A DNA stretch of 9,653 nucleotides from an uncultured Lachnospiraceae bacterium (GCA_902496125.1 CABUZU010000076.1:1-9653), one strand, 5' to 3'; shown: positions 1 through 6,954, counted from the stretch's first letter. Program-made: numbers and translations. The notes: generated by a model not told the origin, from the letters alone.

Positions 1-13
1 AACAAATCAAAAT

Positions 14-42
14 TTTACAACACCCAATCCCAACCTTATTTT
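14..42 (+). promoter_or_regulatory. Candidate sigma-A promoter upstream of hsdR
   Basis: A -35-like TTTACA (14-19) is followed after 17 nt by a -10-like TATTTT (37-42). This matches 5 of 6 and 4 of 6 consensus bases. Transcription would start near position 49, giving a leader of about 20 nt, similar to the cardiolipin synthase promoter further on. The stretch between the boxes is unusually C-rich for this genome. All three forward frames are open here, so the region could instead be the end of an upstream gene, which lowers confidence. Confidence 0.3.
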
Positions 43-52
43 ACCCACTTAC

Positions 53-60
53 AAGGAGGT
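53..60 (+). promoter_or_regulatory. Ribosome binding site that fixes the hsdR start
   Basis: AAGGAGGT lies 7 nt before the ATG at 68. The hsdR reading frame stays open upstream to the window edge, so frame alone does not set the start. This near-perfect Shine-Dalgarno sequence at ideal spacing does. Confidence 0.85.
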
Positions 61-67
61 ATCACCA

Positions 68-3000
68 ATGAAAACAAACTTTGACTACCTAAAATCTGAG
101 TCAAAATTTTCTGTCTTTTCAGACATTGCAATTTCAGCTGAAAAAATTATCCTATTAGACCCAGAAGCTAGTATTATAAACAGTCGTAGAGCTATGGAAT
201 TTGCAATAAAATGGATGTATTCTATAGACAGTGCACTTGAAATGCCATATCAAGATAATCTACAAAGTCTAATGAATAACGAAGATTATAGGTTAATTGT
301 AGGTAAAGATATTTGGAAGAGAATGGATTATATCAGAAGAAGTGGCAATAATGTAGCACATAGTAGAAAAAGACTAGGAATTAATGAAGCAATGCTTTGC
401 CTTGAAAACTTGTTTATTTTCTTAGATTTTGTCGCTTGCTGTTATGCCGATAATTACGAAGAAAGAACTTTTGATAAAAGCATTATTACAACTAGAGTTA
501 AAAATATAAAGCAGTCTCAAAAAGAAAAATCTGATAAGAAAAAACAAGAATTAGATTTAAAGAAATTAATGGAAGAGAATGCTTTATTAAAGGCAGAGCT
601 ATCAAAAAGACGACAAGAACATCAACAAGATTATGTTCAAAAGCCTCTAGATATTTCAGAATATGAAACAAGAAAATTATATATTGATTCTATGCTTATA
701 GAAGCAGGATGGACAGAAGGTAAAGATTGGATTAATGAAGTTAAAATTGATGGAATGCCAAATAAATCATCAATAGGATATGCGGATTATATTTTGTATG
801 ATGATATGCACAAACCACTTGCTGTAATTGAAGCGAAGCGTACTTGTGTAGATGTTTCAAAAGGTAGAAAACAAGCCAATTTATATGCTGATTTATTAGA
901 ACAAAAGTATGGTAGAAGACCAGTCATTTTTCTTACTAATGGATTTGAAACGCGTATTATTGATGGAAAATATCCTGAGAGAAAGTGTGCGGTAATTTAT
1001 TCGAAAAGAGATTTAGATAAATGGTTTAATCTTTTGAAATTACGTTCTAGTCTTAGTAATATTTTGGTTAATAAAAATATTGCAGGACGATATTATCAAG
1101 AAGCAGCGATTAAGGCAATCTGTGATAGTTTTGATTGTAAAAATAGAAGAAAAGCATTATTAGTTATGGCTACGGGTTCAGGAAAAACTAGAACAGTAAT
1201 TGCCTTATCAGAAATTTTTCTAAAAGCAGGATGGGTAAAGAATATTTTATTTCTTGCGGATAGAAATTCGTTGGTAACTCAAGCGAAAAGAAGTTTTGTA
1301 AATTTGTTACCGAATCTTTCTTGTACGAATCTTGTAGAAGAAAAAGATAACTATAATGCGCATTGTGTTTTTTCAACTTATCAGACGATGATGAAGTGTA
1401 TTGATACCGTAAATGATAGTGAAGGTAAGCTATTTACCTGTGGTCATTTTGATTTGATTATTTGTGATGAAGCACATAGGTCAATCTATAATAAGTATAA
1501 AGATATTTTTACATATTTTGATGCATTACTTGTAGGACTTACAGCAACACCCAAAAATGAAATTGATAAGAATACTTATGGGATTTTTGAACTAAGTAAT
1601 GGAGTTCCGACTTATGGATATGACTTGAATCAGGCTGTTAAAGATGGATATTTGGTAAATTATATTTCAGTAGAATCGAAGTTAAATTTTATTGAAAATG
1701 GCATTGTATATGATGAACTTTCAGAAGAAGATAAAGAAATATATGAATTTACTTTTGAAGATGAAAATGGAAAAATTCCTAAGGGTATTAATTCATCGGA
1801 GCTAAATACATGGGTATTTAATGAAGATACGATTCGTAAGGTACTTGATATAGTTATGACGAATGGAATTAAGATTGATTATGGCCAAAAAATTGGAAAG
1901 ACAATTATTTTTGCTAAAAATCATGCTCATGCAGAGAAGATACTTGAGATTTTTAATAAAGAATATCCACATTTACCAGATTTTGCAATGGTTATAGATA
2001 ATTATATAAATTATGCTCAAAGTGCCATTGATGAATTTTCGGATTCAAAGAAAATGCCACAGATTGCAATTTCTGTAGATATGCTTGATACAGGGATTGA
2101 TGTACCAGAGGTAGTAAATTTAGTATTCTTTAAAAAGGTTATGAGTAAGGCCAAATTTTGGCAAATGATAGGAAGGGGAACAAGACTTTGTCCGAAATTA
2201 ATAGATGGAGAAGATAAAAAGCAATTTTATATTTTTGATTTTTGTGGAAATTTTGAATTTTTTAGATTGAAAAAAGAGAAAATAGGTATGAATACAATTG
2301 CGTTGCAAAGTGCTATTTTTAATTTACAATTTGAAATTTCGTATAAATTACAGGAATTGGATTATCAAGTTGATAAATTAATTAGCTATAGAAAAGCTCT
2401 TGTAAAGCAAATGAGTGAGAAAGTTAGAAAACTTCCTAAAAATAATTTTGCAGTAAGACAACATTTGAAATATGTAGAAAAATATTCAACCGAAGAAAGT
2501 TATAATGGAATTACCTATGAGGATACTTTGATTGTAAAAGAAGAAGTAGCTCCACTTATAACATCGGATGAAGAAGAAGTTAATGCAGTACGTTTTGATG
2601 CACTTATGTATGGAATTGAGCTCGCATATCTTTTAGGTAAAAAATATAATAAAGCAAGAAATGATTTAAAGAAAAAGGTAGCTGGGATAGCAAGTGTAGC
2701 AAATATTCCAGAAATACAGGAACACACAGACTTAATAAAAAAGATTTTAGATACGGATTATATAGAGAAGGCAGATATTAATGAATTTGAGGATATTAGG
2801 GAAAAACTTCGTTATTTAATGAGGTATATTCCAAAGAATAGGATTCGTTATGATACGAACTTTGATGATGATATCTTATCTGTTGAATGGAAAGAATCAG
2901 AACTTGATATGTATGATGATTTAAAAGATTATAAAGCAAAAGCTGAATACTATATTAGACAACATCAAGAAGAGAAGGTAATTCAAAAGCTAAAGACAAA

Positions 3001-3382
3001 TCAGCCATTAACGAATGATGATATAGAAAATTTAGAAAAAATTCTATGGAATGAAGTAGGAACCAAACAAGATTATGAAAATGAATTTGGAGAGAAACCT
3101 CTTGGTGAATTTGTTAGAGAAATTATAGGACTTGATATGAATGCAGCAAAAGAAGCGTTTTCAGAGTATCTGACGAATGCAAATTTGGATAGTAGACAGA
3201 TTTATTTTGTAAATCAAATTGTAGAATATATTGTACATAATGGAATGTTAAAAGATTTTTCAGTATTACAAGAATCACCTTTTACGGACCGTGGAAGTAT
3301 TGTCGAGATCTTTGATGATATGGATATATGGATTGGAATTAAACAAGTAATTGATACAATTAATGCAAATGCAGCCGCGTAG
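68..3382 (+). CDS. hsdR: Type I restriction HsdR-type endonuclease/translocase with N-terminal DUF4145 (HEPN-like) domain
   Basis: The 1104-residue protein is an ATP-driven DNA translocase joined to a nuclease. In type I restriction systems this subunit works with HsdM and HsdS to cut unmodified foreign DNA. Residues about 10-130 look like DUF4145, with an R91-x6-H98 motif inside RRSGNNVAH. Residues 150-190 are charged and probably coiled-coil. Residues 200-300 form the HSDR_N PD-(D/E)XK nuclease, with D240, E255-A-K257 and QANLY at 269-273. The SF2 motor shows Walker A ATGSGKT (368-374), DEAH (467-470), TAT (492-494), motif V DTGIDVP (674-680) and motif VI QMIGRGTR (699-706). The C-terminal 350 residues fit the EcoEI-type R-subunit tail. 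All key residues are present and the length is normal. No hsdM or hsdS gene is visible, so it may end an upstream operon or stand alone; a helicase-nuclease of a related defence system is the alternative. Confidence 0.88.
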   Translation: MKTNFDYLKSESKFSVFSDIAISAEKIILLDPEASIINSRRAMEFAIKWMYSIDSALEMPYQDNLQSLMNNEDYRLIVGKDIWKRMDYIRRSGNNVAHSRKRLGINEAMLCLENLFIFLDFVACCYADNYEERTFDKSIITTRVKNIKQSQKEKSDKKKQELDLKKLMEENALLKAELSKRRQEHQQDYVQKPLDISEYETRKLYIDSMLIEAGWTEGKDWINEVKIDGMPNKSSIGYADYILYDDMHKPLAVIEAKRTCVDVSKGRKQANLYADLLEQKYGRRPVIFLTNGFETRIIDGKYPERKCAVIYSKRDLDKWFNLLKLRSSLSNILVNKNIAGRYYQEAAIKAICDSFDCKNRRKALLVMATGSGKTRTVIALSEIFLKAGWVKNILFLADRNSLVTQAKRSFVNLLPNLSCTNLVEEKDNYNAHCVFSTYQTMMKCIDTVNDSEGKLFTCGHFDLIICDEAHRSIYNKYKDIFTYFDALLVGLTATPKNEIDKNTYGIFELSNGVPTYGYDLNQAVKDGYLVNYISVESKLNFIENGIVYDELSEEDKEIYEFTFEDENGKIPKGINSSELNTWVFNEDTIRKVLDIVMTNGIKIDYGQKIGKTIIFAKNHAHAEKILEIFNKEYPHLPDFAMVIDNYINYAQSAIDEFSDSKKMPQIAISVDMLDTGIDVPEVVNLVFFKKVMSKAKFWQMIGRGTRLCPKLIDGEDKKQFYIFDFCGNFEFFRLKKEKIGMNTIALQSAIFNLQFEISYKLQELDYQVDKLISYRKALVKQMSEKVRKLPKNNFAVRQHLKYVEKYSTEESYNGITYEDTLIVKEEVAPLITSDEEEVNAVRFDALMYGIELAYLLGKKYNKARNDLKKKVAGIASVANIPEIQEHTDLIKKILDTDYIEKADINEFEDIREKLRYLMRYIPKNRIRYDTNFDDDILSVEWKESELDMYDDLKDYKAKAEYYIRQHQEEKVIQKLKTNQPLTNDDIENLEKILWNEVGTKQDYENEFGEKPLGEFVREIIGLDMNAAKEAFSEYLTNANLDSRQIYFVNQIVEYIVHNGMLKDFSVLQESPFTDRGSIVEIFDDMDIWIGIKQVIDTINANAAA

Positions 3383-3389
3383 AAAGTCT

Positions 3390-3444
3390 TCCTTCCTTGA
3401 CTTCTTCCCTACACAATTGTATAATTATTATTAGAAAGGAAGGA
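3390..3444 (+). repeat. Inverted repeat pairing with the cls ribosome binding site
   Basis: TCCTTCCTT (3390-3398) is the exact reverse complement of AAGGAAGGA (3436-3444), and a U-G pair (3389/3445) can extend the stem. The right arm is the Shine-Dalgarno region of the cardiolipin synthase gene. The left arm overlaps the -35 box, so it lies upstream of the predicted transcript start. It would therefore be present only in RNA reading through from hsdR. The arms are certain; the role is inferred. Confidence 0.55.
3397..3425 (+). promoter_or_regulatory. Sigma-A promoter of the cls-nitroreductase operon
   Basis: TTGACT (3397-3402) and a perfect TATAAT (3420-3425) are separated by exactly 17 nt. 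Transcription should start near 3432, leaving only about 20 nt of leader before the ATG at 3452. An 8-bp palindrome, ACAATTGT (3413-3420), abuts the -10 box and could be an operator, though it is short. The promoter starts 15 nt after the hsdR stop codon, and no terminator lies between them. Confidence 0.85.
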
Positions 3445-3451
3445 GTTACAA

Positions 3452-4960
3452 ATGAAAAGAATCATTGGTCGAATCATCTCCATAGCTCCGGCACTTTGTA
3501 TTCAAGCACTTTGGTATGCTGCTATTTTTAGTTGGTTAAAGCCGCATCAGGGTATTATTGATATTATTCTTAGTATTCTTTCTTTTTTATTTGTGCTTTA
3601 TGTTATTACAAAAAGAGATGAGGGTACATATAAAACCTTGTGGTTGTTGATTATTTTATCACTTCCACTTTTAGGAGCTTTTTTATACCTATGTTATGGA
3701 AATAAAAGAACAGCAAAGCCTTTAGGGGAAAAATTAAAAAGAGCAAAGCAAGATATGCCGTCGATGTTAGATGATTCATCGGATTTTCAAAAACTAGAAC
3801 AACAAAACAAGAGAGTTTCGCAAACATTTCATTATTTACAAAACAAGACAGGACTTCCAGTGATAAAAAACCAGAATGCAACTTATTATCCAGTTGGAGA
3901 AAAGATGTTTGAAGCAATGCTTTGTGATTTAAAGAAAGCCAAAAAGTATATCTTTGTAGAGTATTTCATTGTCGAAGAGGGAAAGTTTTTTAATTCCTTA
4001 ATTGATATTATGGAAGAGAAGGTAACACAAGGTGTGGACGTTCGAATCATGTATGATGATTTTGGAAGCTTGACGACTTATTCGTTTAGAAATTTAAAAA
4101 AATTAAAAGAAAAGGGTATTAAGTGTATTCCTTTTAATCCACTAATTTTTTTAAGAGGAACATTAAACAATCGTGACCACAGAAAGATGTTAATCATTGA
4201 TGGTGAGGTTGCCTTTACTGGTGGGGTAAATCTTGCAGATGAGTATATCAATGAAGTGAAGCGGTTTGGACATTGGAAGGATATTGGTCTTCGATTAGAA
4301 GGTCCAGCAGTAAAAAATTATGTCTATATGTTTAGTGAATTTTGGAATGCGTTTTCAACGGAAAAAGTTCCAAAGGAATATATTTCACGGATTGTTTTAA
4401 AATCGGAAAAGAAAGATGGCTATGTGTTATCTTATTATGATTCACCAGTACAAAAGGATGCAGTCAGCAATAATTTGTATATAGAGCTATTATCACAAGC
4501 AACGAAGTATGCTTATTTTTATACACCGTATCTGATGCTTGGTGATACTTTGATGGATGCATTTGTAAGAGCAGCCCAAAGGGGAGTGGATATTCGAATT
4601 ATTATGCCAGGAATCCCTGATAAGAAAATTGTTTTTCGTTTGTCGAGAAGCTATTATTCGGTATTAATGGAAGCTGGTATTAAAATCTATGAATATACAC
4701 CGGGATTTGTTCATGCAAAGGGTTGTGTGATTGATGGCGTACTTGGAACGATTGGAACGGTAAATTTAGATTATCGAAGTTTATTTTTGCATTTTGAAAA
4801 TAATTCCTTGTTTTATCAAGCAAGTATTTTAAAGGATTTAGAAGAAGACTTTTTAGCAACACAAGAAAAGAGTCATGAAGTAACAAGAAAAGATATGAGA
4901 CATGGTGTACTTTATGAAATCTTTAATGGAATATTAAGAATTTTTGCACCGTTATGCTAG
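3452..4960 (+). CDS. cls: Cardiolipin synthase (phospholipase D family)
   Basis: The 502-residue membrane protein joins two phosphatidylglycerol molecules into cardiolipin and glycerol at the cytoplasmic membrane. Hydrophobic segments at about 5-29, 34-52 and 62-83 make the N-terminal membrane anchor (PLDc_N region). Two catalytic HxKx4D motifs follow: HRKMLIID with H243, K245 and D250, and HAKGCVID with H421, K423 and D428. Each is followed by the usual Gly- and Asn-containing stretch (TGGVN, IGTVNLDYRS). The length is typical of bacterial Cls. The start is set by AAGGAG (3440-3445), 6 nt before the ATG. It is transcribed from the near-consensus promoter just upstream, with the nitroreductase gene 17 nt downstream. 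Other PLD-family phosphatidyltransferases are possible, but the membrane anchor plus paired HKD motifs make Cls the best call. Confidence 0.93.
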   Translation: MKRIIGRIISIAPALCIQALWYAAIFSWLKPHQGIIDIILSILSFLFVLYVITKRDEGTYKTLWLLIILSLPLLGAFLYLCYGNKRTAKPLGEKLKRAKQDMPSMLDDSSDFQKLEQQNKRVSQTFHYLQNKTGLPVIKNQNATYYPVGEKMFEAMLCDLKKAKKYIFVEYFIVEEGKFFNSLIDIMEEKVTQGVDVRIMYDDFGSLTTYSFRNLKKLKEKGIKCIPFNPLIFLRGTLNNRDHRKMLIIDGEVAFTGGVNLADEYINEVKRFGHWKDIGLRLEGPAVKNYVYMFSEFWNAFSTEKVPKEYISRIVLKSEKKDGYVLSYYDSPVQKDAVSNNLYIELLSQATKYAYFYTPYLMLGDTLMDAFVRAAQRGVDIRIIMPGIPDKKIVFRLSRSYYSVLMEAGIKIYEYTPGFVHAKGCVIDGVLGTIGTVNLDYRSLFLHFENNSLFYQASILKDLEEDFLATQEKSHEVTRKDMRHGVLYEIFNGILRIFAPLC

Positions 4961-4977
4961 GTGCTAGGAGGTAATTT

Positions 4978-5517
4978 ATGGAATTTCAAGAATTATTGAT
5001 GAAAAGAAGAAGTATGCGTTTTTATGACGAGACAAAGGAAGTAACAAAAGAACAGTTAGAAGAAATGATTAAAGCTGCAGCGCAGGCACCTTCTTGGAAG
5101 AACACACAGACGGCGAGATATCACTGTATTATTAATAAGGAACTTTTAGAAAAGTTTAGAGCCGAATGTCTTCCAGAATTTAATCAAAAGAATTCAAAAG
5201 GAGCTACTTTAGTCGTTGCAACCTTTGTAAAAGATCATTCTGGATTTAATACAGAGGTTGGCAAGCCAAGTAATGAATGTGGAAATGGTTGGGGCTATTA
5301 TGACCTTGGTCTTCACAATGAATTGTTTTTATTAAAGGCAAAAGAATTAGGGCTTGATACGTTGATTATGGGTATTCGTGATGCAGATAAAATCAGAAAG
5401 ATGTTAAATATTCCAGAAGAGGAAATCATTGTGTCAGTAATTGCAGTGGGATATGCAGCAAAGGAACCTGGAAAACCTACTAAAAAAACAGTAGAGGAAC
5501 TGGCGAAGTTTTATTAA
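4978..5517 (+). CDS. Nitroreductase family protein (FMN-dependent oxidoreductase)
   Basis: This 179-residue protein is a short member of the NfsB/FRP-like nitroreductase fold, normally a dimer that uses FMN and NAD(P)H to reduce nitro compounds, quinones or similar acceptors. The N-terminal RRSMRFYD (10-17) supplies the usual phosphate-contacting arginines and serine. APSWKNTQ (37-44) is the second FMN-contact segment. The helix from about 106 to 132 ends in the conserved LGLDTLIMG, and the IAVGYA...KPTKK segment (155-170) matches the family C-terminus. TAGGAGGT (4965-4972) precedes the ATG by 5 nt. It follows cls by 17 nt and is followed by an intrinsic terminator, so the two genes are probably co-transcribed. 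The physiological substrate cannot be read from the sequence, and pairing with cls is no guide to function. Confidence 0.9.
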   Translation: MEFQELLMKRRSMRFYDETKEVTKEQLEEMIKAAAQAPSWKNTQTARYHCIINKELLEKFRAECLPEFNQKNSKGATLVVATFVKDHSGFNTEVGKPSNECGNGWGYYDLGLHNELFLLKAKELGLDTLIMGIRDADKIRKMLNIPEEEIIVSVIAVGYAAKEPGKPTKKTVEELAKFY

Positions 5518-5527
5518 AATTGATTAG

Positions 5528-5560
5528 AAAGAGGTATCTAAAAAAGGTACCTCTTTTTTT
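5528..5560 (+). terminator. Rho-independent terminator after the nitroreductase gene
   Basis: AAAGAGGTATC (5528-5538) pairs with GGTACCTCTTT (5546-5556) as an 11-bp stem with one T-G wobble and a 7-nt loop. The right arm runs into seven T residues (5554-5560). It begins 11 nt after the stop codon and separates the cls operon from the ECF operon. Confidence 0.92.
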
Positions 5561-5622
5561 GTTGATAACAAAATGGAATCGAGTTTTACTATAAATATCC
5601 AAAAATGGAGAACTTTTCCCCG

Positions 5623-5651
5623 TATACATGTCATTCGATACATGATAAAAT
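5623..5651 (+). promoter_or_regulatory. Candidate extended -10 promoter of the ECF operon
   Basis: TATACA (5623-5628) is separated by 17 nt from TAAAAT (5646-5651), which carries an extended -10 TG one base upstream (TGATAAAAT, 5643-5651). This would start transcription near 5658 and give a leader of about 130 nt. A TGATAA half-site coincides with the -10 element, which suits repression. Such A+T-rich sequence gives other weak candidates, for example TCGATA (5635-5640) with TATAGA (5657-5662). Confidence 0.4.
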
Positions 5652-5682
5652 AAAAGTATAGAAAACATAAGGTTTATCATGT
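5640..5682. repeat. 10-bp perfect inverted repeat around the predicted transcription start
   Basis: ACATGATAAA (5640-5649) and TTTATCATGT (5673-5682) are exact reverse complements separated by 23 nt. The left arm overlaps the candidate -10 box and the centre falls at about 5661, next to the predicted start point. This fits a DNA operator better than an RNA hairpin, because the left arm would not be transcribed. Confidence 0.55.
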
Positions 5683-5697
5683 GGAGATAATGTTATT

Positions 5698-5768
5698 TAA
5701 CGTTTGGTAACTGATAAAAATTTATAGATTTTTATCAAGAACTTTAAAAAGTCAATTCCAAATCGTTA
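5698..5768 (+). ncRNA. Structured leader RNA candidate in front of the ECF operon
   Basis: TAACGTTTGG (5698-5707) pairs with CCAAA-T-CGTTA (5758-5768) as a 10-bp stem with a single bulged U (5763). It encloses the perfect hairpin at 5712-5737 and a weak 4-bp hairpin ACTT/AAGT (5741-5744/5749-5752), so the fold would be a three-way junction. The closing stem ends 8 nt before the ribosome binding site. I do not recognise a known riboswitch class, and no cobalamin, TPP, FMN, THF or preQ1 consensus is evident. The low G+C makes the inner helices weak, so this may instead be protein-binding DNA. Confidence 0.35.
5712..5737. repeat. Perfect 10-bp inverted repeat with 6-nt centre
   Basis: TGATAAAAAT (5712-5721) and ATTTTTATCA (5728-5737) are exact reverse complements around TTATAG. 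The whole 26-bp element is nearly palindromic, the form of a dimeric repressor site. In RNA it would form an A-U-rich hairpin with a 6-nt loop. It lacks a downstream U tract, so it is not a terminator. Confidence 0.6.
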
Positions 5769-5787
5769 TCACTAAGAAGGAGGAAAC

Positions 5788-6954
5788 ATGAAGAAGAACA
5801 AAAGGGGTTTTATTGTAATAGCATTGCTTATTTCAATGCTTTTGGTATTAGTTGGCTGTAGTAGTAGTAAAGATGAGTCAAAATCAGGTGCAACGACTAC
5901 AAAGGCGAATGTTAGTGCAGATGTAGTTGCATTAAAAGAACAAAATGACGTACCAAAAGATGGAATCGTATCAAAAGACCAAATGAGTACCATTGCAGGA
6001 CAAAAAGGAACCTATTATTTTAATGGAAAGACGAAGGATGGGATTGTTTATCAATGGAGATATAAAGGAAAACAAATTCAAAATCCAGTAGAACAAAATT
6101 TATTAGTGGAATGCAGCAGCAAGGGATTAGACGACGTAAAAAAATCAGCAGGAAATGCTCCTTATGCATTAAAAGTAACATTAAAAAAGATGAATATGGC
6201 TGCTCCTGCAACACTCACATTGACATTAAAGGAAGAATGGAAGGCAGATCGAATTTTATACTGTCTTAATGAAAATGGTAAGTTATATCAATTAGATGAA
6301 GGTAAAATTGAAAATAAAGATGGTAAATCGAAAATTTCTTTTGTCGTAACAAGAGCAGGCGGAGATTTTTATGTATTAGGTGGTTCAACGGCTTCTGATG
6401 GAGAAGAAAGTACAGAAAGTCAGACACAAGTAGAAACGACAAAGGCAGGTCAAACACAGGCACAGGAAACTGAGCAACAACAGGCACAAGATACTAAACA
6501 GCAACAGCAGGAGACGCAAAAAGAACAAGAAACGAAGAGTAAGAAGCTTACTTGTACGATAGCGATTGACTGTAAGACCATTCTTGACAATTGGGATGAT
6601 TTAAATAAAAAGAAAGAAGCCTATGTGCCAAAGGATGGATGGATTTTAAAGAAACAAACCGTAGAGTTTGAAGAAGGCGAAACCGTATTTGATGTATTAA
6701 AACGTGTATTAAAGGAAAATAAGATTCAGATGGAATCAAGTTATACACCAATGTATGGAAGTTATTATGTCGAAGGTATTAACCAGTTATACGAATTTGA
6801 CTGTGGTAAGAACTCTGGTTGGATGTATCGTGTAAATGGATGGTATCCAAACTATGGCTGTTCTAGTTACACGTTAGAGAGTGGTGACGAGATTGAATGG
6901 AGATATACCTGTAATCTTGGTAGCGACGTAGGCGATGTATATATGGGAGATTAA
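5788..6954 (+). CDS. DUF4430-domain surface lipoprotein, probable ligand-capture partner of the ECF transporter
   Basis: This 388-residue protein begins with a lipoprotein signal: basic MKKNKR, a hydrophobic core, then lipobox LVGC with Cys24 as the lipidated residue. It should sit on the outer face of the membrane. Residues about 45-200 form an unassigned domain with the style (YQWRYKGKQIQNP, then a final FYVL) of beta-rich modules in clostridial surface proteins. A Gln/Glu/Thr/Lys linker (201-253) leads to a C-terminal DUF4430 domain (254-388) with its signature GWMYRVNG (344-351) and IEWRYT (369-374). DUF4430 is related to the C-terminal domain of transcobalamin and intrinsic factor, so a corrinoid ligand is suggested, not shown. 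AAGGAGG (5777-5783) precedes the ATG. Its stop codon overlaps the EcfT start by one base, which implies translational coupling with the transporter. Confidence 0.88.
   Translation: MKKNKRGFIVIALLISMLLVLVGCSSSKDESKSGATTTKANVSADVVALKEQNDVPKDGIVSKDQMSTIAGQKGTYYFNGKTKDGIVYQWRYKGKQIQNPVEQNLLVECSSKGLDDVKKSAGNAPYALKVTLKKMNMAAPATLTLTLKEEWKADRILYCLNENGKLYQLDEGKIENKDGKSKISFVVTRAGGDFYVLGGSTASDGEESTESQTQVETTKAGQTQAQETEQQQAQDTKQQQQETQKEQETKSKKLTCTIAIDCKTILDNWDDLNKKKEAYVPKDGWILKKQTVEFEEGETVFDVLKRVLKENKIQMESSYTPMYGSYYVEGINQLYEFDCGKNSGWMYRVNGWYPNYGCSSYTLESGDEIEWRYTCNLGSDVGDVYMGD
6388..6546 (+). repeat. Gln-rich low-complexity linker within the DUF4430 lipoprotein gene
   Basis: The DNA is a run of CAA/CAG, ACA and GAA codons encoding residues 201-253, with repeated TQ, QQQ and QE units. 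It separates two compact domains and probably acts as a flexible spacer near the cell wall. Such tracts can vary in length between strains. Confidence 0.75.

Larger units (their letters stand above)
5563..5771. promoter_or_regulatory. Cluster of TGATAA/TTATCA half-sites, probable operator region of the ECF operon
   Basis: Six exact hexamers lie in this 209-nt stretch: TGATAA at 5563, 5643 and 5712, and TTATCA at 5674, 5732 and 5766. Two convergent pairs form longer perfect inverted repeats (5640-5682 and 5712-5737). Centre-to-centre spacing within the pairs is 31 and 20 nt, close to three and two helical turns, as expected for a dimeric regulator. Fur-family sites contain a similar GATAAT half, but no canonical 19-bp Fur box is present. 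The regulator is unknown. Confidence 0.45.

Noticed and set aside
5624..5644. Direct repeat ATACATG (5624-5630 and 5638-5644)
   Set aside because: Seven bases in A+T-rich DNA with 14-nt spacing is weak, and it overlaps the better-supported promoter and inverted repeat.
5605..5661. 18-codon frame on the + strand upstream of the ECF operon, possible leader peptide
   Set aside because: No Shine-Dalgarno sequence precedes the ATG, and it overlaps the candidate promoter, so it would not be transcribed as a leader.
5480..5680. 66-residue open frame on the minus strand
   Set aside because: It runs through the nitroreductase end and the intrinsic terminator, has no recognisable domain, and reflects the A+T-rich intergenic sequence.
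5690..5710. Six-codon frame MLFNVW in the leader
   Set aside because: The GGAG before it is only 3 nt from the ATG, and the peptide has no repeated amino acid typical of an attenuator.
5561..5787. Cobalamin riboswitch before the ECF operon
   Set aside because: No B12-box-like sequence or the expected G-rich core is visible, and the leader is too short and A+T-rich for the class.
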